A stretch of DNA of 64,000 nucleotides from Chitinophagaceae bacterium. GTDB taxonomy: Bacteria; Bacteroidota; Bacteroidia; Chitinophagales; Chitinophagaceae. Shown piece by piece: positions 1 through 9,377 of this stretch (positions are counted from its first letter, which is position 1; every line of letters starts with the position of its first letter). Made by a program: the position numbers and the translations under genes. The stretch covers positions 1 to 64,000 of the forward strand of contig SAIX01000065.1 of assembly GCA_004028765.1 (NCBI GenBank). Reading direction: 5' to 3'. The notes under the pieces were generated by a model. The model was given only the letters and a program-made list of their open reading frames with translations, had not been told where the DNA came from and made no database searches.

Positions 1-1
1 C

Positions 2-1753
2 CTGAACCTGAAAGGAAATGATATTGTTCTTGAAAACCTCAGCATTACCAACAATTTTGGTTTCGATCATATCAACGATGTGGATGGGGTGCATATTGAT
101 TGCCCGGGCGACAGTCTCAATCATTTTAAAACGGTGAAGAAAGATGGTCACCAGATGGCTTTACGAAGTTTTGCAACCACACGCCTCATTGTGCGCAATT
201 GCATTTTGCGCGCTTATGGCGGCGATACGGTAAGTCCCTGGAATGTGGAAGACGGGATGTTTTATTTTAAAGACTGCCTGATGGAAGGAGGTGTTGATTT
301 TTATTGCCCGCGTGGATGGGCCTATGCGGAGAACTGTGAATTTGTAGCACATAGTACCACTGCGGCAATATGGCATGACGGATCGAAATACAAGGATGCA
401 AAAACGGTTTTAAAGAATTGTGTTTTCCGCGGCGACAAAGGTTTTAAACTTGGGCGTTACCACCGTGATGCTCAGTTTTATCTCATCAATTGTTTTTTTG
501 CAACGGATATGGCGGATGCACCTGTTTACCTCAATGCATCTAACCCGCCGAATACCATTCAATGGGGTCATCGTGTTTATTTTGCTAACTGCCACAAAGC
601 CGGTGGCGATTATGCATGGTTTGCAGATAATCTTGAGAAAGCAGAAGGGTCGCCCAAAGTAAATGAGATCAATATTGCCTGGACATTCAAAGGAAAATGG
701 CTCCCCGATACTATACCGGTGCAGGTAAAAATTCCGGGTATCACAAAAAACAAACAGGATAAAGCACCGCACAATACCGGCGGAACCGCAACTGATCCGA
801 TCGCTGAAAATATGCTGGTGTACCAACGCGCAGTGGGCGGCTGGCCAAAAGCAGTGAATGAAATAAAAGTGGATTACAATACGCCGCTTACTGAAGCGGA
901 GAAACGGAGCATCCGCAACGATTCAGAACATATCGATGCAACGATCGATAACAATGCCACTACACGCGAGATCCGGTATCTCGTAAAAGCCTATGCACAA
1001 ACACTGAACAAAGCCTATCTCCGCGCAGCGGAAAAAGGGATACGGTATTACCTGAAAGCACAGTATGCCAATGGAGGCTGGCCACAGTTTTATCCTGATT
1101 CGGCATTATACCGCAGCCAGATCACCTATAACGACGATGCAATGGTGAATGTGCTGAATGTGTTGCAGGATATCATTGAAAAGAAAAATGGATTTGATGT
1201 GATTGATACAAGCCTGTTGCCACAGATCCGCGATGCGGTAAAACGCGGTGTACAATGTATCCTGCGGACGCAGATCCTTGTGAATAATGAACTCACTGCC
1301 TGGTGCGCGCAATACAATCATGTCACATTTCAGCCTGAGATGGCACGAAAATTTGAACTGGTATCCATCAGCGGCAATGAATCCGTTGGCATCGTTCGCT
1401 TCCTGATGCGACTGCCAAACCCTTCGCCGGAAATAAAATTTGCGATCGTATCGGCTGTGAAATGGCTGGATAAAGTAAAGATCAAAGGTTTTAAATACGT
1501 TGATATAGCTGCCCCCGATCAACCCAAAGGAAAAGACAGGGTAATACAACCTGATGCTGATGGTGTTTTGTGGGCCAGGTTTTATGAGATCGGGACTAAC
1601 CGCCCTTTTTTCAGCGGGCGCGACAGTAAAAAGAAATACGACCTCCGTGAAATAGAATGGGAAAGACGAAATGGTTACGGATGGTATGGCGTATGGCCGC
1701 AAAAACTTTTAGAGAATGAATTCCCGCAATGGGCAAAAAAAAACCTGAAATAA
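2..1753 (+). CDS. pectinesterase-like / pectate lyase (PL10-type) fusion, 5' partial
   Basis: The frame is open back to the window edge, so the true start and any signal peptide lie upstream; 583 codons are visible. Roughly the first 240 resemble a CE8 pectin methylesterase beta-helix: an ENLSITN strand, then GGVDFYCPRGWAYAENCEF, which aligns with the family's GxxDFIFG region, then a LGR motif. From about residue 270 to the end the sequence matches PF09492 pectate lyase (PL10): GGWPKA near its start, NGGWPQFYPD in the middle and GYGWYGVWPQ near the C-terminus. The inferred role is de-esterification and cleavage of homogalacturonan outside the cytoplasm, feeding the uronate genes that follow. 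The next gene starts 15 bp downstream on the same strand, suggesting one operon. The domain calls are family knowledge; the joint activity is inferred. Confidence 0.85.
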   Translation: MNLKGNDIVLENLSITNNFGFDHINDVDGVHIDCPGDSLNHFKTVKKDGHQMALRSFATTRLIVRNCILRAYGGDTVSPWNVEDGMFYFKDCLMEGGVDFYCPRGWAYAENCEFVAHSTTAAIWHDGSKYKDAKTVLKNCVFRGDKGFKLGRYHRDAQFYLINCFFATDMADAPVYLNASNPPNTIQWGHRVYFANCHKAGGDYAWFADNLEKAEGSPKVNEINIAWTFKGKWLPDTIPVQVKIPGITKNKQDKAPHNTGGTATDPIAENMLVYQRAVGGWPKAVNEIKVDYNTPLTEAEKRSIRNDSEHIDATIDNNATTREIRYLVKAYAQTLNKAYLRAAEKGIRYYLKAQYANGGWPQFYPDSALYRSQITYNDDAMVNVLNVLQDIIEKKNGFDVIDTSLLPQIRDAVKRGVQCILRTQILVNNELTAWCAQYNHVTFQPEMARKFELVSISGNESVGIVRFLMRLPNPSPEIKFAIVSAVKWLDKVKIKGFKYVDIAAPDQPKGKDRVIQPDADGVLWARFYEIGTNRPFFSGRDSKKKYDLREIEWERRNGYGWYGVWPQKLLENEFPQWAKKNLK

Positions 1754-1768
1754 AAATATACGCAAGCA

Positions 1769-3304
1769 ATGCGATTGAAGGGAAACATATTACAGGAACT
1801 CAATGGCAATCGAATCAGTTTGCCTTCCCAGGATCTGTTGAGATTACCCGAAAGGGTCTTGCAGTTTGGCACTGGTGTATTGCTGCGCGGGTTGCCGGAT
1901 TATTTTATTGACAAAGCCAATAAACAAAACCTGTTCAATGGCAGGGTGGTGATGGTGAAATCCACTTCCCCGGGAGATACCAGCGATTTTACAGTACAGG
2001 ATGGCTTGTATACAATCATTGAAAAAGGCATCGAAAACGGCGTTCCGGTTGAACGCGTACAGGTGAATGCTTCGATCAGCCGCGTACTATCGGCAAACGA
2101 ACAGTGGGACGATGTGCTGGCCTGTGCGGCAAATCCGTTGATGCAGGTAATCATCTCCAATACAACGGAAGTAGGTCTTACGCTGCAGGAGTCTGATGCC
2201 CTTGCAGAAAAACCGGTTTCATTCCCCGGGAAACTCTTTCGCTTCCTCGAAGAAAGATACCGGGTATTCAATGGAAGCGCTGATGCAGGAATGGCGATCA
2301 TACCAACAGAACTGATTGTCGACAATGGGCATACATTAAAACAGATCATTATTATACTCGCGAAACTGGCGAAGAAAAGTGATGCATTTATACAATGGAT
2401 TTCTGATGCAAATGATTTCTGTAATTCACTGGTCGATCGGATTGTTCCGGGTAAACCCTCTGCTGCAGAGCTAGCTGCACTCGAAACAGAACTGGGTTAC
2501 ACAGATAGTTTGCTGATCACATCGGAGCCGTATCGTTTATGGGCCATTGAAACCGAAAACCAACGAACGAGGCAGATACTCAGTTTCAGCGGAGCGGATG
2601 AAGGCGTGATAATTGCAGGCAATATCAATAAATACCGTGAACTGAAGCTTCGGTTGCTGAATGCCACGCACACACTCAGTTGCGGGTTGGCGCATCTCGC
2701 CGGTTTTGTTACCGTAAAAGAAGCGATGCGGGATGCTTCTTTTCAAAAAATGATCCATGGGTTGATGCATGATGAGATCATTCCTGTCATAGTGGATGAG
2801 CATATTTCTCAGGATGAAGCAGGGCGCTTTGCCGCACAGGTGATCGATCGTTTTGCCAACCCGTATATCGACCATGCATGGTTGAGCATTACAATGCAGT
2901 ACAGTTCCAAAATGCAGATGCGAACGGTACCACTGGTGGTGAAATATTTTGAATACTTCGATGATGTGCCGCAATGGATGAGCCTGGGCTATGCCGCTTA
3001 CCTGCAGTTTATGCATGCCAAAAAAGGAACCGATGGTAACTGGTATGGAATTAACCAGGGGAAAACCTATAAGATACAGGACGATAAAACGGCGATTGTT
3101 GCGGCACACTGGGAACGGAAAGAAAATGAAATGGTAGTGAAAGCCTGTCTCAGCGATACACAACTATTCGGAACCGATCTCATCAACCAGCCCCTTTTTG
3201 CAGAGGATGTTGCACAGAAACTTTTGCTTTTGCAGCAATCCGGTGCGATAAATCTGGTTAAAGCTATCTTAGCAAAAAAACAAAGCTATGGGCAACAGGC
3301 ATAA
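1769..3304 (+). CDS. uxaB: tagaturonate reductase
   Basis: NAD-dependent reduction of D-tagaturonate to D-altronate, the second step of the cytoplasmic galacturonate isomerase pathway. The 511-residue protein belongs to the mannitol dehydrogenase family. The N-terminal half begins with an LQFGTGVLLRG nucleotide-binding loop. The catalytic K-x4-N-x2-H signature is intact in KLRLLNATH (Lys293, Asn298, His301). Its neighbours are the pectate lyase fusion upstream and uxaA downstream; the last 17 bp overlap the start of uxaA, so translation is probably coupled. No clear Shine-Dalgarno sequence precedes the ATG, which is normal for this phylum. Fructuronate reductase (UxuB) is the nearest alternative, but the uxaA neighbour and the absence of uxuA favour UxaB. 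Confidence 0.9.
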   Translation: MRLKGNILQELNGNRISLPSQDLLRLPERVLQFGTGVLLRGLPDYFIDKANKQNLFNGRVVMVKSTSPGDTSDFTVQDGLYTIIEKGIENGVPVERVQVNASISRVLSANEQWDDVLACAANPLMQVIISNTTEVGLTLQESDALAEKPVSFPGKLFRFLEERYRVFNGSADAGMAIIPTELIVDNGHTLKQIIIILAKLAKKSDAFIQWISDANDFCNSLVDRIVPGKPSAAELAALETELGYTDSLLITSEPYRLWAIETENQRTRQILSFSGADEGVIIAGNINKYRELKLRLLNATHTLSCGLAHLAGFVTVKEAMRDASFQKMIHGLMHDEIIPVIVDEHISQDEAGRFAAQVIDRFANPYIDHAWLSITMQYSSKMQMRTVPLVVKYFEYFDDVPQWMSLGYAAYLQFMHAKKGTDGNWYGINQGKTYKIQDDKTAIVAAHWERKENEMVVKACLSDTQLFGTDLINQPLFAEDVAQKLLLLQQSGAINLVKAILAKKQSYGQQA

Positions 3305-4937
3305 AGTAATTAAGGTACACCCTTTGGATAATGTGCTGGTGGCACTTACCGATCTCAGAAAAGGAGAAGAGATCGTTTATGAAAATGCCTCCTATGTGCT
3401 GCAGGAAGACATTCATGCCAAACATAAATTTTTTCTCACTGATATGCAGCCGGGTGATGGGATCATCATGTATGGTGTACTGGTGGGAAGAACGCAAACG
3501 GCTTTGAAGGCGGGCAGTCTCATGAGCACTTCGAATACAAAACATGCGGCTGACCCTTATACATACAGGCCTTATCAATACGAATGGAAAGCACCGGATG
3601 TTTCAAAGTTCAAAGACCGTGTATTTATGGGTTACCATCGTTCTGATGGTCGTGTAGGAACGGCAAATTACTGGTTATTTATGCCAACGGTTTTTTGTGA
3701 GAACCGGAACCTCGATGTCATCAAAGAAGCCCTGCATTCGCAACTGGGCTATGCGGTTACGGATAAATACAAACAGAAAACACAATGGCTCGTTGAGTTG
3801 TATCAGCAGGGTAAAGACATCGATACTGCCGATCTTTCCATCAAAGAATCTTCTGTTCCCACAAACCGCTTGTTTAAAAACGTGGATGGCATTAAATTCC
3901 TGAACCACCAGGGCGGATGCGGCGGAACAAGACAGGATGCGGCAACGCTGAGCAAACTGCTTGCTGCCTATGCCGATCATCCGAATGTGGCGGGTGTCAC
4001 CATCCTGAGCCTCGGCTGCCAGAACCTGCAGACGCAAAACCTGCTGGATGATATCAAAGCACACAATCCTTCTTTCGATAAGCCCTTATATGTTTTTGAA
4101 CAGCAGCAATCGCAGAGTGAAGAACAACTGATCACCGAAGCCATCCGGAAAACATTTCTCGGGTTGATTGAGATCAATCAAATCGAAAGAAAACCTGCAA
4201 CGCTCGATAAACTCTGTATCGGCGTGAAATGCGGCGGCAGCGATGGTTTCAGCGGCATCTCCGCAAACCCGGCTGTGGGCTATACTTCCGATTTGGTGGT
4301 GGCGCTGGGGGGGAAAATTTTATTGGCGGAATTCCCGGAACTGTGCGGGGCAGAACAGCAACTGATCGATAGAACTATCGATGAAGCGGCCGCCAAAAAA
4401 TTTATTCACCTGATGCAGACTTATAATAACCTGGCGGTGAAAGTAGGATCGGGGTTTGACATGAACCCATCGCCCGGGAATATCCGCGATGGATTGATCA
4501 CCGATGCGATCAAAAGCAATGGGGCCGCTAAAAAAGGTGGCGAATCCCCTGTTGTCGATGTGCTGGACTACACAGAGCCCGCCACCAAACCGGGCTTAAG
4601 CCTTGTTTGCACACCCGGCAACGATGTGGAAGCCACTACCGGTAAAGCGGCAAGCGGAGCAACCCTGATATTATTCACCACCGGGCTGGGAACACCTACA
4701 GGAAATCCTGTTTGCCCTACGATAAAAGTGGCTACCAACTCATCATTGGCAAAGCGGATGGCTGATATCATCGATATCGATACCGGTGCCATTATCGAAG
4801 GAGAAAAAACGATACAGCAGATGGGAGAAGAGATACTGGAATATTGTATCAAAGCGGCGAGCGGTGAAGTGATACCCAAAGCGGTATTGCTGAACCAGGA
4901 CGATTTTATCCCCTGGAAAAGAGGGGTGAGCCTGTAA
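3288..4937 (+). CDS. uxaA: altronate dehydratase
   Basis: Dehydrates D-altronate to 2-keto-3-deoxygluconate (KDG). The 549-residue protein has an N-terminal SAF-type domain at about residues 8-80, then the galactarate/altronate dehydratase core. The core carries HQGGCGGTRQDA, LSLGCQN and GVKCGGSDGFSG, which hold the conserved cysteines expected for metal binding in this family. Length is close to single-chain UxaA proteins such as the E. coli enzyme of about 495 residues. The start overlaps the end of uxaB by 17 bp in another frame, and uxaC follows 32 bp later, giving the order uxaB-uxaA-uxaC. Galactarate dehydratase (GarD) is a homologous alternative, but this neighbourhood makes altronate the likely substrate. 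Confidence 0.92.
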   Translation: MGNRHKVIKVHPLDNVLVALTDLRKGEEIVYENASYVLQEDIHAKHKFFLTDMQPGDGIIMYGVLVGRTQTALKAGSLMSTSNTKHAADPYTYRPYQYEWKAPDVSKFKDRVFMGYHRSDGRVGTANYWLFMPTVFCENRNLDVIKEALHSQLGYAVTDKYKQKTQWLVELYQQGKDIDTADLSIKESSVPTNRLFKNVDGIKFLNHQGGCGGTRQDAATLSKLLAAYADHPNVAGVTILSLGCQNLQTQNLLDDIKAHNPSFDKPLYVFEQQQSQSEEQLITEAIRKTFLGLIEINQIERKPATLDKLCIGVKCGGSDGFSGISANPAVGYTSDLVVALGGKILLAEFPELCGAEQQLIDRTIDEAAAKKFIHLMQTYNNLAVKVGSGFDMNPSPGNIRDGLITDAIKSNGAAKKGGESPVVDVLDYTEPATKPGLSLVCTPGNDVEATTGKAASGATLILFTTGLGTPTGNPVCPTIKVATNSSLAKRMADIIDIDTGAIIEGEKTIQQMGEEILEYCIKAASGEVIPKAVLLNQDDFIPWKRGVSL

Positions 4938-4969
4938 ACAGATCAGCAACCAACAGAATAATAGCAAGC

Positions 4970-6391
4970 ATGAAACAGTTTTTAGATGAGCATTTTTTGC
5001 TGGAAACGGCTACGGCGCAGAAGCTGTACCATGAATATGCAAAGCAGATGCCGATCATCGATTATCATTGCCATCTTTCTCCCAAAGAGATCGCGGGTGA
5101 CCACCAGTTCAAAAACCTGGCCCAGGTTTGGCTCTATGGCGATCATTACAAATGGAGGGCAATGCGGACGAACGGGGTGGATGAAAGTTATTGTACCGGA
5201 GATAAAACCGACCGTGAAAAATTTGACCAATGGGCTGCAACGGTTCCTTATACTTTGCGCAACCCGTTATACCATTGGACACATCTCGAACTGCAGCGTT
5301 ATTTCGGCGTGAATGAAATCCTGAATGAGCAGTCTGCTGAAAATATCTACAGTCATTGCACTGCTTTATTACAAACCAAAGAATACAGTGTCCGCAATCT
5401 TTTGCGTAAGATGAATGTGGCACTGGTTTGCACAACCGATGATCCTGTGGATTCACTGGAATACCATATCCAGCTAAAAAATGAAGGCTTCGAAATCCCG
5501 ATCCTGCCTGCATTCCGGCCGGATAATGCAATGAATGTGACTAGTGCGGCCAGCTTCAATGCTTATGTAAAAAAACTGGAAGCGGTAAGCGGTATCACGG
5601 TTTCCAGCTTCGATGATTTTTTATATGCTTTGCAGAACCGGCATGATTTTTTTGCGTCGGTCGGCTGCCGCGTATCTGATCATGGGCTGGAAGAAATATA
5701 TGTGGAAGATTTTACCGGATCCGAGATCGATGCCATCTTTTATAAAATACATTCCGGAAAAGAACTGAGCCTTACCGAGCAGCGTAAATTCAAATCGGCC
5801 ATGCTCCTGCATTTTGCAGAATGGGACTGGGAAAAAGGATGGGTGCAGCAGTTTCATTTGGGAGCGTTGCGCAATAACAATACCCGGATGATGCAGCAGT
5901 TAGGCCCTGATACAGGCTGGGATTCGATCGGTGATTTTCAGCAGGGAAAATCGCTGGCCGGTTTTCTCACCAAACTTGATGATGATAACAAACTTGCCAG
6001 AACGATTATCTATAACCTTAACCCCGCAGATAATGAGGTAATGGCCACGATGATCGGCAATTACAATGATGGGTCTGTTGCAGGTAAAATACAGTTTGGT
6101 TCGGCCTGGTGGTTCCTCGATCAGAAAGACGGGATGATCAAACAACTGAATGCACTTTCCAATATGGGATTGCTGAGCCGTTTTGTAGGGATGTTGACGG
6201 ATTCGAGAAGTTTTCTCTCTTATCCCCGGCACGAATATTTCCGCAGGATCCTTTGTAACCTTTTCGGTGATGAAATTGAAAAAGGAGAACTACCCAATGA
6301 TATCCCCTGGGTGGGAAAAGTGATACAGGATATCTGTTACCGCAATGCCCGTAATTATTTTGGCTGGCAGCAGGTGTTAGCAGATGTGTAA
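4970..6391 (+). CDS. uxaC: uronate (glucuronate/galacturonate) isomerase
   Basis: Isomerises D-galacturonate to D-tagaturonate (or D-glucuronate to D-fructuronate), the entry step of the pathway. The 473-residue protein begins with the amidohydrolase-type metal motif DYHCHLSP (His33, His35). It also has the long, highly conserved C-terminal block containing GSAWWFLDQKDGM, LSRFVGMLTDSRSF and YPRHEYFRR. Length matches the family. It is the last gene of the tight uxaBAC cluster and is followed by 154 bp before kduD. That gap holds a weak 5-bp hairpin and an operator-like palindrome, so kduD may have its own promoter. Confidence 0.95.
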   Translation: MKQFLDEHFLLETATAQKLYHEYAKQMPIIDYHCHLSPKEIAGDHQFKNLAQVWLYGDHYKWRAMRTNGVDESYCTGDKTDREKFDQWAATVPYTLRNPLYHWTHLELQRYFGVNEILNEQSAENIYSHCTALLQTKEYSVRNLLRKMNVALVCTTDDPVDSLEYHIQLKNEGFEIPILPAFRPDNAMNVTSAASFNAYVKKLEAVSGITVSSFDDFLYALQNRHDFFASVGCRVSDHGLEEIYVEDFTGSEIDAIFYKIHSGKELSLTEQRKFKSAMLLHFAEWDWEKGWVQQFHLGALRNNNTRMMQQLGPDTGWDSIGDFQQGKSLAGFLTKLDDDNKLARTIIYNLNPADNEVMATMIGNYNDGSVAGKIQFGSAWWFLDQKDGMIKQLNALSNMGLLSRFVGMLTDSRSFLSYPRHEYFRRILCNLFGDEIEKGELPNDIPWVGKVIQDICYRNARNYFGWQQVLADV

Positions 6392-6446
6392 CTGAGTTGT
6401 AAAAACGCTGCCTATCAGCGGTGAACTGTGATCAGCAGAAAAAAAT

Positions 6447-6464
6447 TAAGTAATCGTTTTCGTA
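6447..6464. promoter_or_regulatory. degenerate LacI-type operator candidate before kduD
   Basis: The 18-mer TAAGTAATCGTTTTCGTA matches the perfect palindrome found at 11879-11896 at 14 of 18 positions, with the central CG in register. It lies 82 bp before the kduD start, in the only sizeable gap of the pathway cluster. Similarity to the other site is seen in the sequence; binding by the same regulator is inferred. Confidence 0.45.
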
Positions 6465-6545
6465 ACTATTCATTCCTGCTACCATAAAAATTGATCAGTT
6501 TTGTAATTAACCGGTATCTGCTGATACCATAAATTCCGATTGAAT

Positions 6546-7313
6546 ATGCCCCGTACTGCATTTGATCTTTCCGGGAAAACTGCGCTCGTTACCGGCTGTA
6601 ACAAAGGGATCGGTAAAGCCATGGCCATCGGGCTGGCAGAAGCAGGTGCCGATATCATCGGAGTATCCGGTTCATTGGTTTTATCAGGAAGTGATATTGA
6701 AAATGAAGTAAAGGCGTTGGGCAGAAACTTCAAAGCCTATGCTGCGAATCTCTCCGACAGAACCGCACTCTATTCTTTTATTCAAACCGTACAGGCAGAA
6801 AACCCGGTGATCGATATTCTCGTGAACAATGCCGGCACCATCATGCGCAAGCCTGCAGCAGAACACCCGGATGAATACTGGGATCCCGTTTTAGCACTTA
6901 ACCTTGATGCGCCTTTTATTCTCTCGAGAGAGATCGGGAAAAAAATGATTGAACGCGGAAGCGGGAAGATCATCTTCACCTGTTCCCTGCTCAGTTTCCA
7001 GGGCGGCATCAATGTTCCGGGTTATGCAGCAAGCAAAGGTGCCCTGGGTAGTCTGGTAAAAGCATTGGCCAACGAGTGGGCATCAAAAGGCGTGAATGTT
7101 AATGGGATTGCACCAGGTTATATCGCCACCGATAATACCGAGGCATTGCGTAACGACCCGGAAAGAAGCGCTTCCATCCTGTCGCGCATACCCGCAGGCC
7201 GCTGGGGCGAGCCGGATGATTTCAAAGGCCCCGTTGTTTTTCTCGCTTCAGATGCAGCAGCCTATGTAAATGGTACGATACTCGTGGTGGATGGTGGATG
7301 GATGGGTAGATAG
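6546..7313 (+). CDS. kduD: 2-deoxy-D-gluconate / 2-dehydro-3-deoxy-D-gluconate 5-dehydrogenase (SDR)
   Basis: Reduces 2,5-diketo-3-deoxygluconate to KDG, so products of pectate lysis join the main route. It is a classical short-chain dehydrogenase of 255 residues. The Rossmann motif TGCNKGIG is at residues 16-23, NNAG sits in the middle and the catalytic pair is Tyr160/Lys164 in YAASK. It ends with VNGTILVVDGGWMGR, typical of KduD. I chose the ATG at 6546; a TTG two codons earlier is open, but MPRTAFDLSGKTALVTG is the usual family start. kduI follows after 98 bp that contain an 8-bp-unit tandem repeat. Confidence 0.88.
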   Translation: MPRTAFDLSGKTALVTGCNKGIGKAMAIGLAEAGADIIGVSGSLVLSGSDIENEVKALGRNFKAYAANLSDRTALYSFIQTVQAENPVIDILVNNAGTIMRKPAAEHPDEYWDPVLALNLDAPFILSREIGKKMIERGSGKIIFTCSLLSFQGGINVPGYAASKGALGSLVKALANEWASKGVNVNGIAPGYIATDNTEALRNDPERSASILSRIPAGRWGEPDDFKGPVVFLASDAAAYVNGTILVVDGGWMGR

Positions 7314-7317
7314 AAAA

Positions 7318-7411
7318 GTTTATTGGCAGACGGGTTTATCAGGAAATAGGAAATCCGGCAACCAGCAAACCAATAAACGAATAAACCAATGAACGAATAA
7401 ACCGATAAAAA
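7318..7411. repeat. octad repeat, two arms, between kduD and kduI
   Basis: From 7367 five consecutive 8-bp units close to AAACCAAT run to 7406. The facing arm at 7318-7341 has units close to GTTTATTG, which is complementary to the first arm. The block starts 5 bp after the kduD stop and ends directly at the kduI ATG. Confidence 0.75.
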
Positions 7412-8242
7412 ATGGAAATAAGATTCCAGGCCAGTCCGAGAGAAGTAAAAAGAATGAGCACGGAAGAATTGCGTGCTGATTTCCTTGTACAGGGCTTAAT
7501 GAAAAAAGATTGGCTCACCCTTGTGTACTCGCATTACGACCGCGTGATCGTTGGCGGTGTACAACCGGTTGCTGTATCTGTTCCATTACACAATGAAGCA
7601 GAATTGCGTGCCGATTATTTCTTGCAGCGCAGGGAGATCGGGATCATCAATGTTGGCGGGCCCGGTAAAGTAACAACGGATAATACTGTTTATGAATTGA
7701 ATAAACTGGATGCATTGTATCTCGGCAAAGGCACAAAAGAGGTTTCTTTTTCCAGCAACAGCGCAGACCAACCCGCACAATTCTTTTTATTGTCAACACC
7801 GGCCCATGCCTCACACCCGAACCGTAAAATGACAAAAGAAGAAGCTTCTCCGCTTGAGCTGGGTGAAAAGCGCACGGCCAATGAAAGAACTTTATACAAA
7901 TACATCCATGCAGATGGTATCCAAAGCTGCCAGCTGGTGATGGGATTAACCGTTTTAAAAGAAGGCAGTGTATGGAATTCGGTTCCGCCACATACCCATA
8001 CCCGCCGCATGGAAGTGTATTTTTATTTTGATATACCCCAGGAACAACGGGTATTTCATTTGATGGGCGAACCGCAGGAAACACGTCATATCGTAATGGC
8101 TAACCACGAAGCGGTGATCTCTCCGCCCTGGTCGGTTCACTGCGGTCCGGGCACCACCAACTATGGTTTTATCTGGGCAATGGCGGGCGAAAATTATACG
8201 TTCACAGATATGGATCCCGTGGCCATCGCAGATATGCGTTAG
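7412..8242 (+). CDS. kduI: 5-dehydro-4-deoxy-D-glucuronate isomerase
   Basis: Isomerises 5-keto-4-deoxyuronate, from unsaturated galacturonate released by pectate lyase action, to 2,5-diketo-3-deoxygluconate, the KduD substrate. The 276-residue protein starts MEIRFQASPREVKRMSTEEL, as expected for KduI. It carries the cupin metal motif PPHTHTRRME (His194, His196, Glu201) and the conserved SPPWSVHCGPGTTNYGFIWAM block. It is cytoplasmic and full length. The window holds no unsaturated glucuronyl hydrolase, so the substrate must come from an enzyme encoded elsewhere or from spontaneous rearrangement. Confidence 0.95.
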   Translation: MEIRFQASPREVKRMSTEELRADFLVQGLMKKDWLTLVYSHYDRVIVGGVQPVAVSVPLHNEAELRADYFLQRREIGIINVGGPGKVTTDNTVYELNKLDALYLGKGTKEVSFSSNSADQPAQFFLLSTPAHASHPNRKMTKEEASPLELGEKRTANERTLYKYIHADGIQSCQLVMGLTVLKEGSVWNSVPPHTHTRRMEVYFYFDIPQEQRVFHLMGEPQETRHIVMANHEAVISPPWSVHCGPGTTNYGFIWAMAGENYTFTDMDPVAIADMR

Positions 8243-8295
8243 TATTTTGTCAGTGTATTCCAGTGTACTCAGTGGCAAATAATAAATGCCTCCAG

Positions 8296-9312
8296 ATGAA
8301 TAAAGTATTGTGCATGGGCGAGCTCCTGCTCCGTTTATCCCCCTCTCCCAAAGGGGATAGAGCGGATAAACATCCCATGCTCTTATTCGTGGGCGGCGCC
8401 GAAGCCAATGTGGCAACGGCTTTGGCGGGATGGGGTATCCCGGTAACCTATTGTACCGTACTGCCGGATAACTTTATGTCGCAGTATGTGATCCAATACC
8501 TGCAGCAAAAAAACATCGATACTTCCCCTGTTCTTTTTTCGGGTAACCGTATTGGTTTGTATTACCTCGAAACCGGTGCGGATATCAAAGGCGGTGTGGT
8601 ATACGACCGCGAACGTTCTTCCTTTTCTGAACTGAAAAGAGGAATGATCGATTGGGAAAAAGTATTTGAAGGGATGAACTGGTTCCATTTTACTGCGATC
8701 AGTCCTGCGATTAATGCCGATGTTGCCGATGTTTGTCTTGAAGCGCTTGAAGTGGCTTCTTCAAAAAATATGACGATATCGGTTGATCTGAACTATCGTT
8801 CCAAACTCTGGAAATATGGAAAGCATCCGCAGGAGATCATGCCGCAACTGGTAAGTTATTGTGATGTGATCATGGGAAATATCTGGAGTGCGAATACATT
8901 ACTCGGCACCGGTATTGATGAGGCGATACACGGTAAAGGAACTAAAGAAGCCTATACTTCCCATGCTGCCGAAACAGCAGAAGAGATCATACAAAAATTT
9001 CCGCGTTGCAAAGTGGTGGCCAATACTTTCCGATTCGACAGTAAGAACGACCACATATTATATTATACCACGCTGCTGATGAATAACAGGCATTATGTTT
9101 CGAACGAGTTTACCTGTGCCGGTGTGGTTGACCGTTCAGGCAGCGGCGATTGTTTTATGGCGGGACTGATCTATGGCCTGCTTACGAATGCAGGCAACCC
9201 GCAGGAATTATTGAACTATGCCACTGCAGCCGCATTCGGAAAGCTGCAGGAACAGGGCGATGCCACCGACCAGGATGTATTGTCAGTGGAGCAGGAATTT
9301 CGAAAAAGCTGA
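8296..9312 (+). CDS. PfkB-family sugar kinase, probable 2-dehydro-3-deoxygluconokinase (first copy)
   Basis: Probably phosphorylates KDG to KDPG. The 338-residue protein has the N-terminal PfkB signature FVGGAEANVA and the C-terminal motif DRSGSGD, with catalytic Asp285. The ATG at 8296 fits the family start MNKVLCMGELLLRLSP better than the upstream GTG at 8263. A second, clearly different PfkB kinase lies at 10732-11757 next to kdgA. In this copy the stretch between LRLSP and the GGAEANV motif is diverged (SPKGDRADKHPM), which could alter substrate choice. It lies 54 bp after kduI, so it is probably cotranscribed. Assignment to KDG rests on the neighbourhood and on similarity to the second kinase. 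Confidence 0.75.
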   Translation: MNKVLCMGELLLRLSPSPKGDRADKHPMLLFVGGAEANVATALAGWGIPVTYCTVLPDNFMSQYVIQYLQQKNIDTSPVLFSGNRIGLYYLETGADIKGGVVYDRERSSFSELKRGMIDWEKVFEGMNWFHFTAISPAINADVADVCLEALEVASSKNMTISVDLNYRSKLWKYGKHPQEIMPQLVSYCDVIMGNIWSANTLLGTGIDEAIHGKGTKEAYTSHAAETAEEIIQKFPRCKVVANTFRFDSKNDHILYYTTLLMNNRHYVSNEFTCAGVVDRSGSGDCFMAGLIYGLLTNAGNPQELLNYATAAAFGKLQEQGDATDQDVLSVEQEFRKS

Positions 9313-9377
9313 TTCTTTTCGGTTTTGCGCACGATGAATTTTAAAGCACCTGGTACACGCCAATAGCTAAGTTTCGT

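Noticed and set aside
6406-6420. Terminator after uxaC
   Set aside because: The CGCTG/CAGCG stem has only 5 bp and no T-run on the + strand.
8339-8366. Possible palindromic insertion in the first KDG-kinase-like gene (CCCTCTCCCAAAGGGGATAG)
   Set aside because: The distance between LRLS and the GGAEANV motif is the same as in the second kinase, so nothing has been added.
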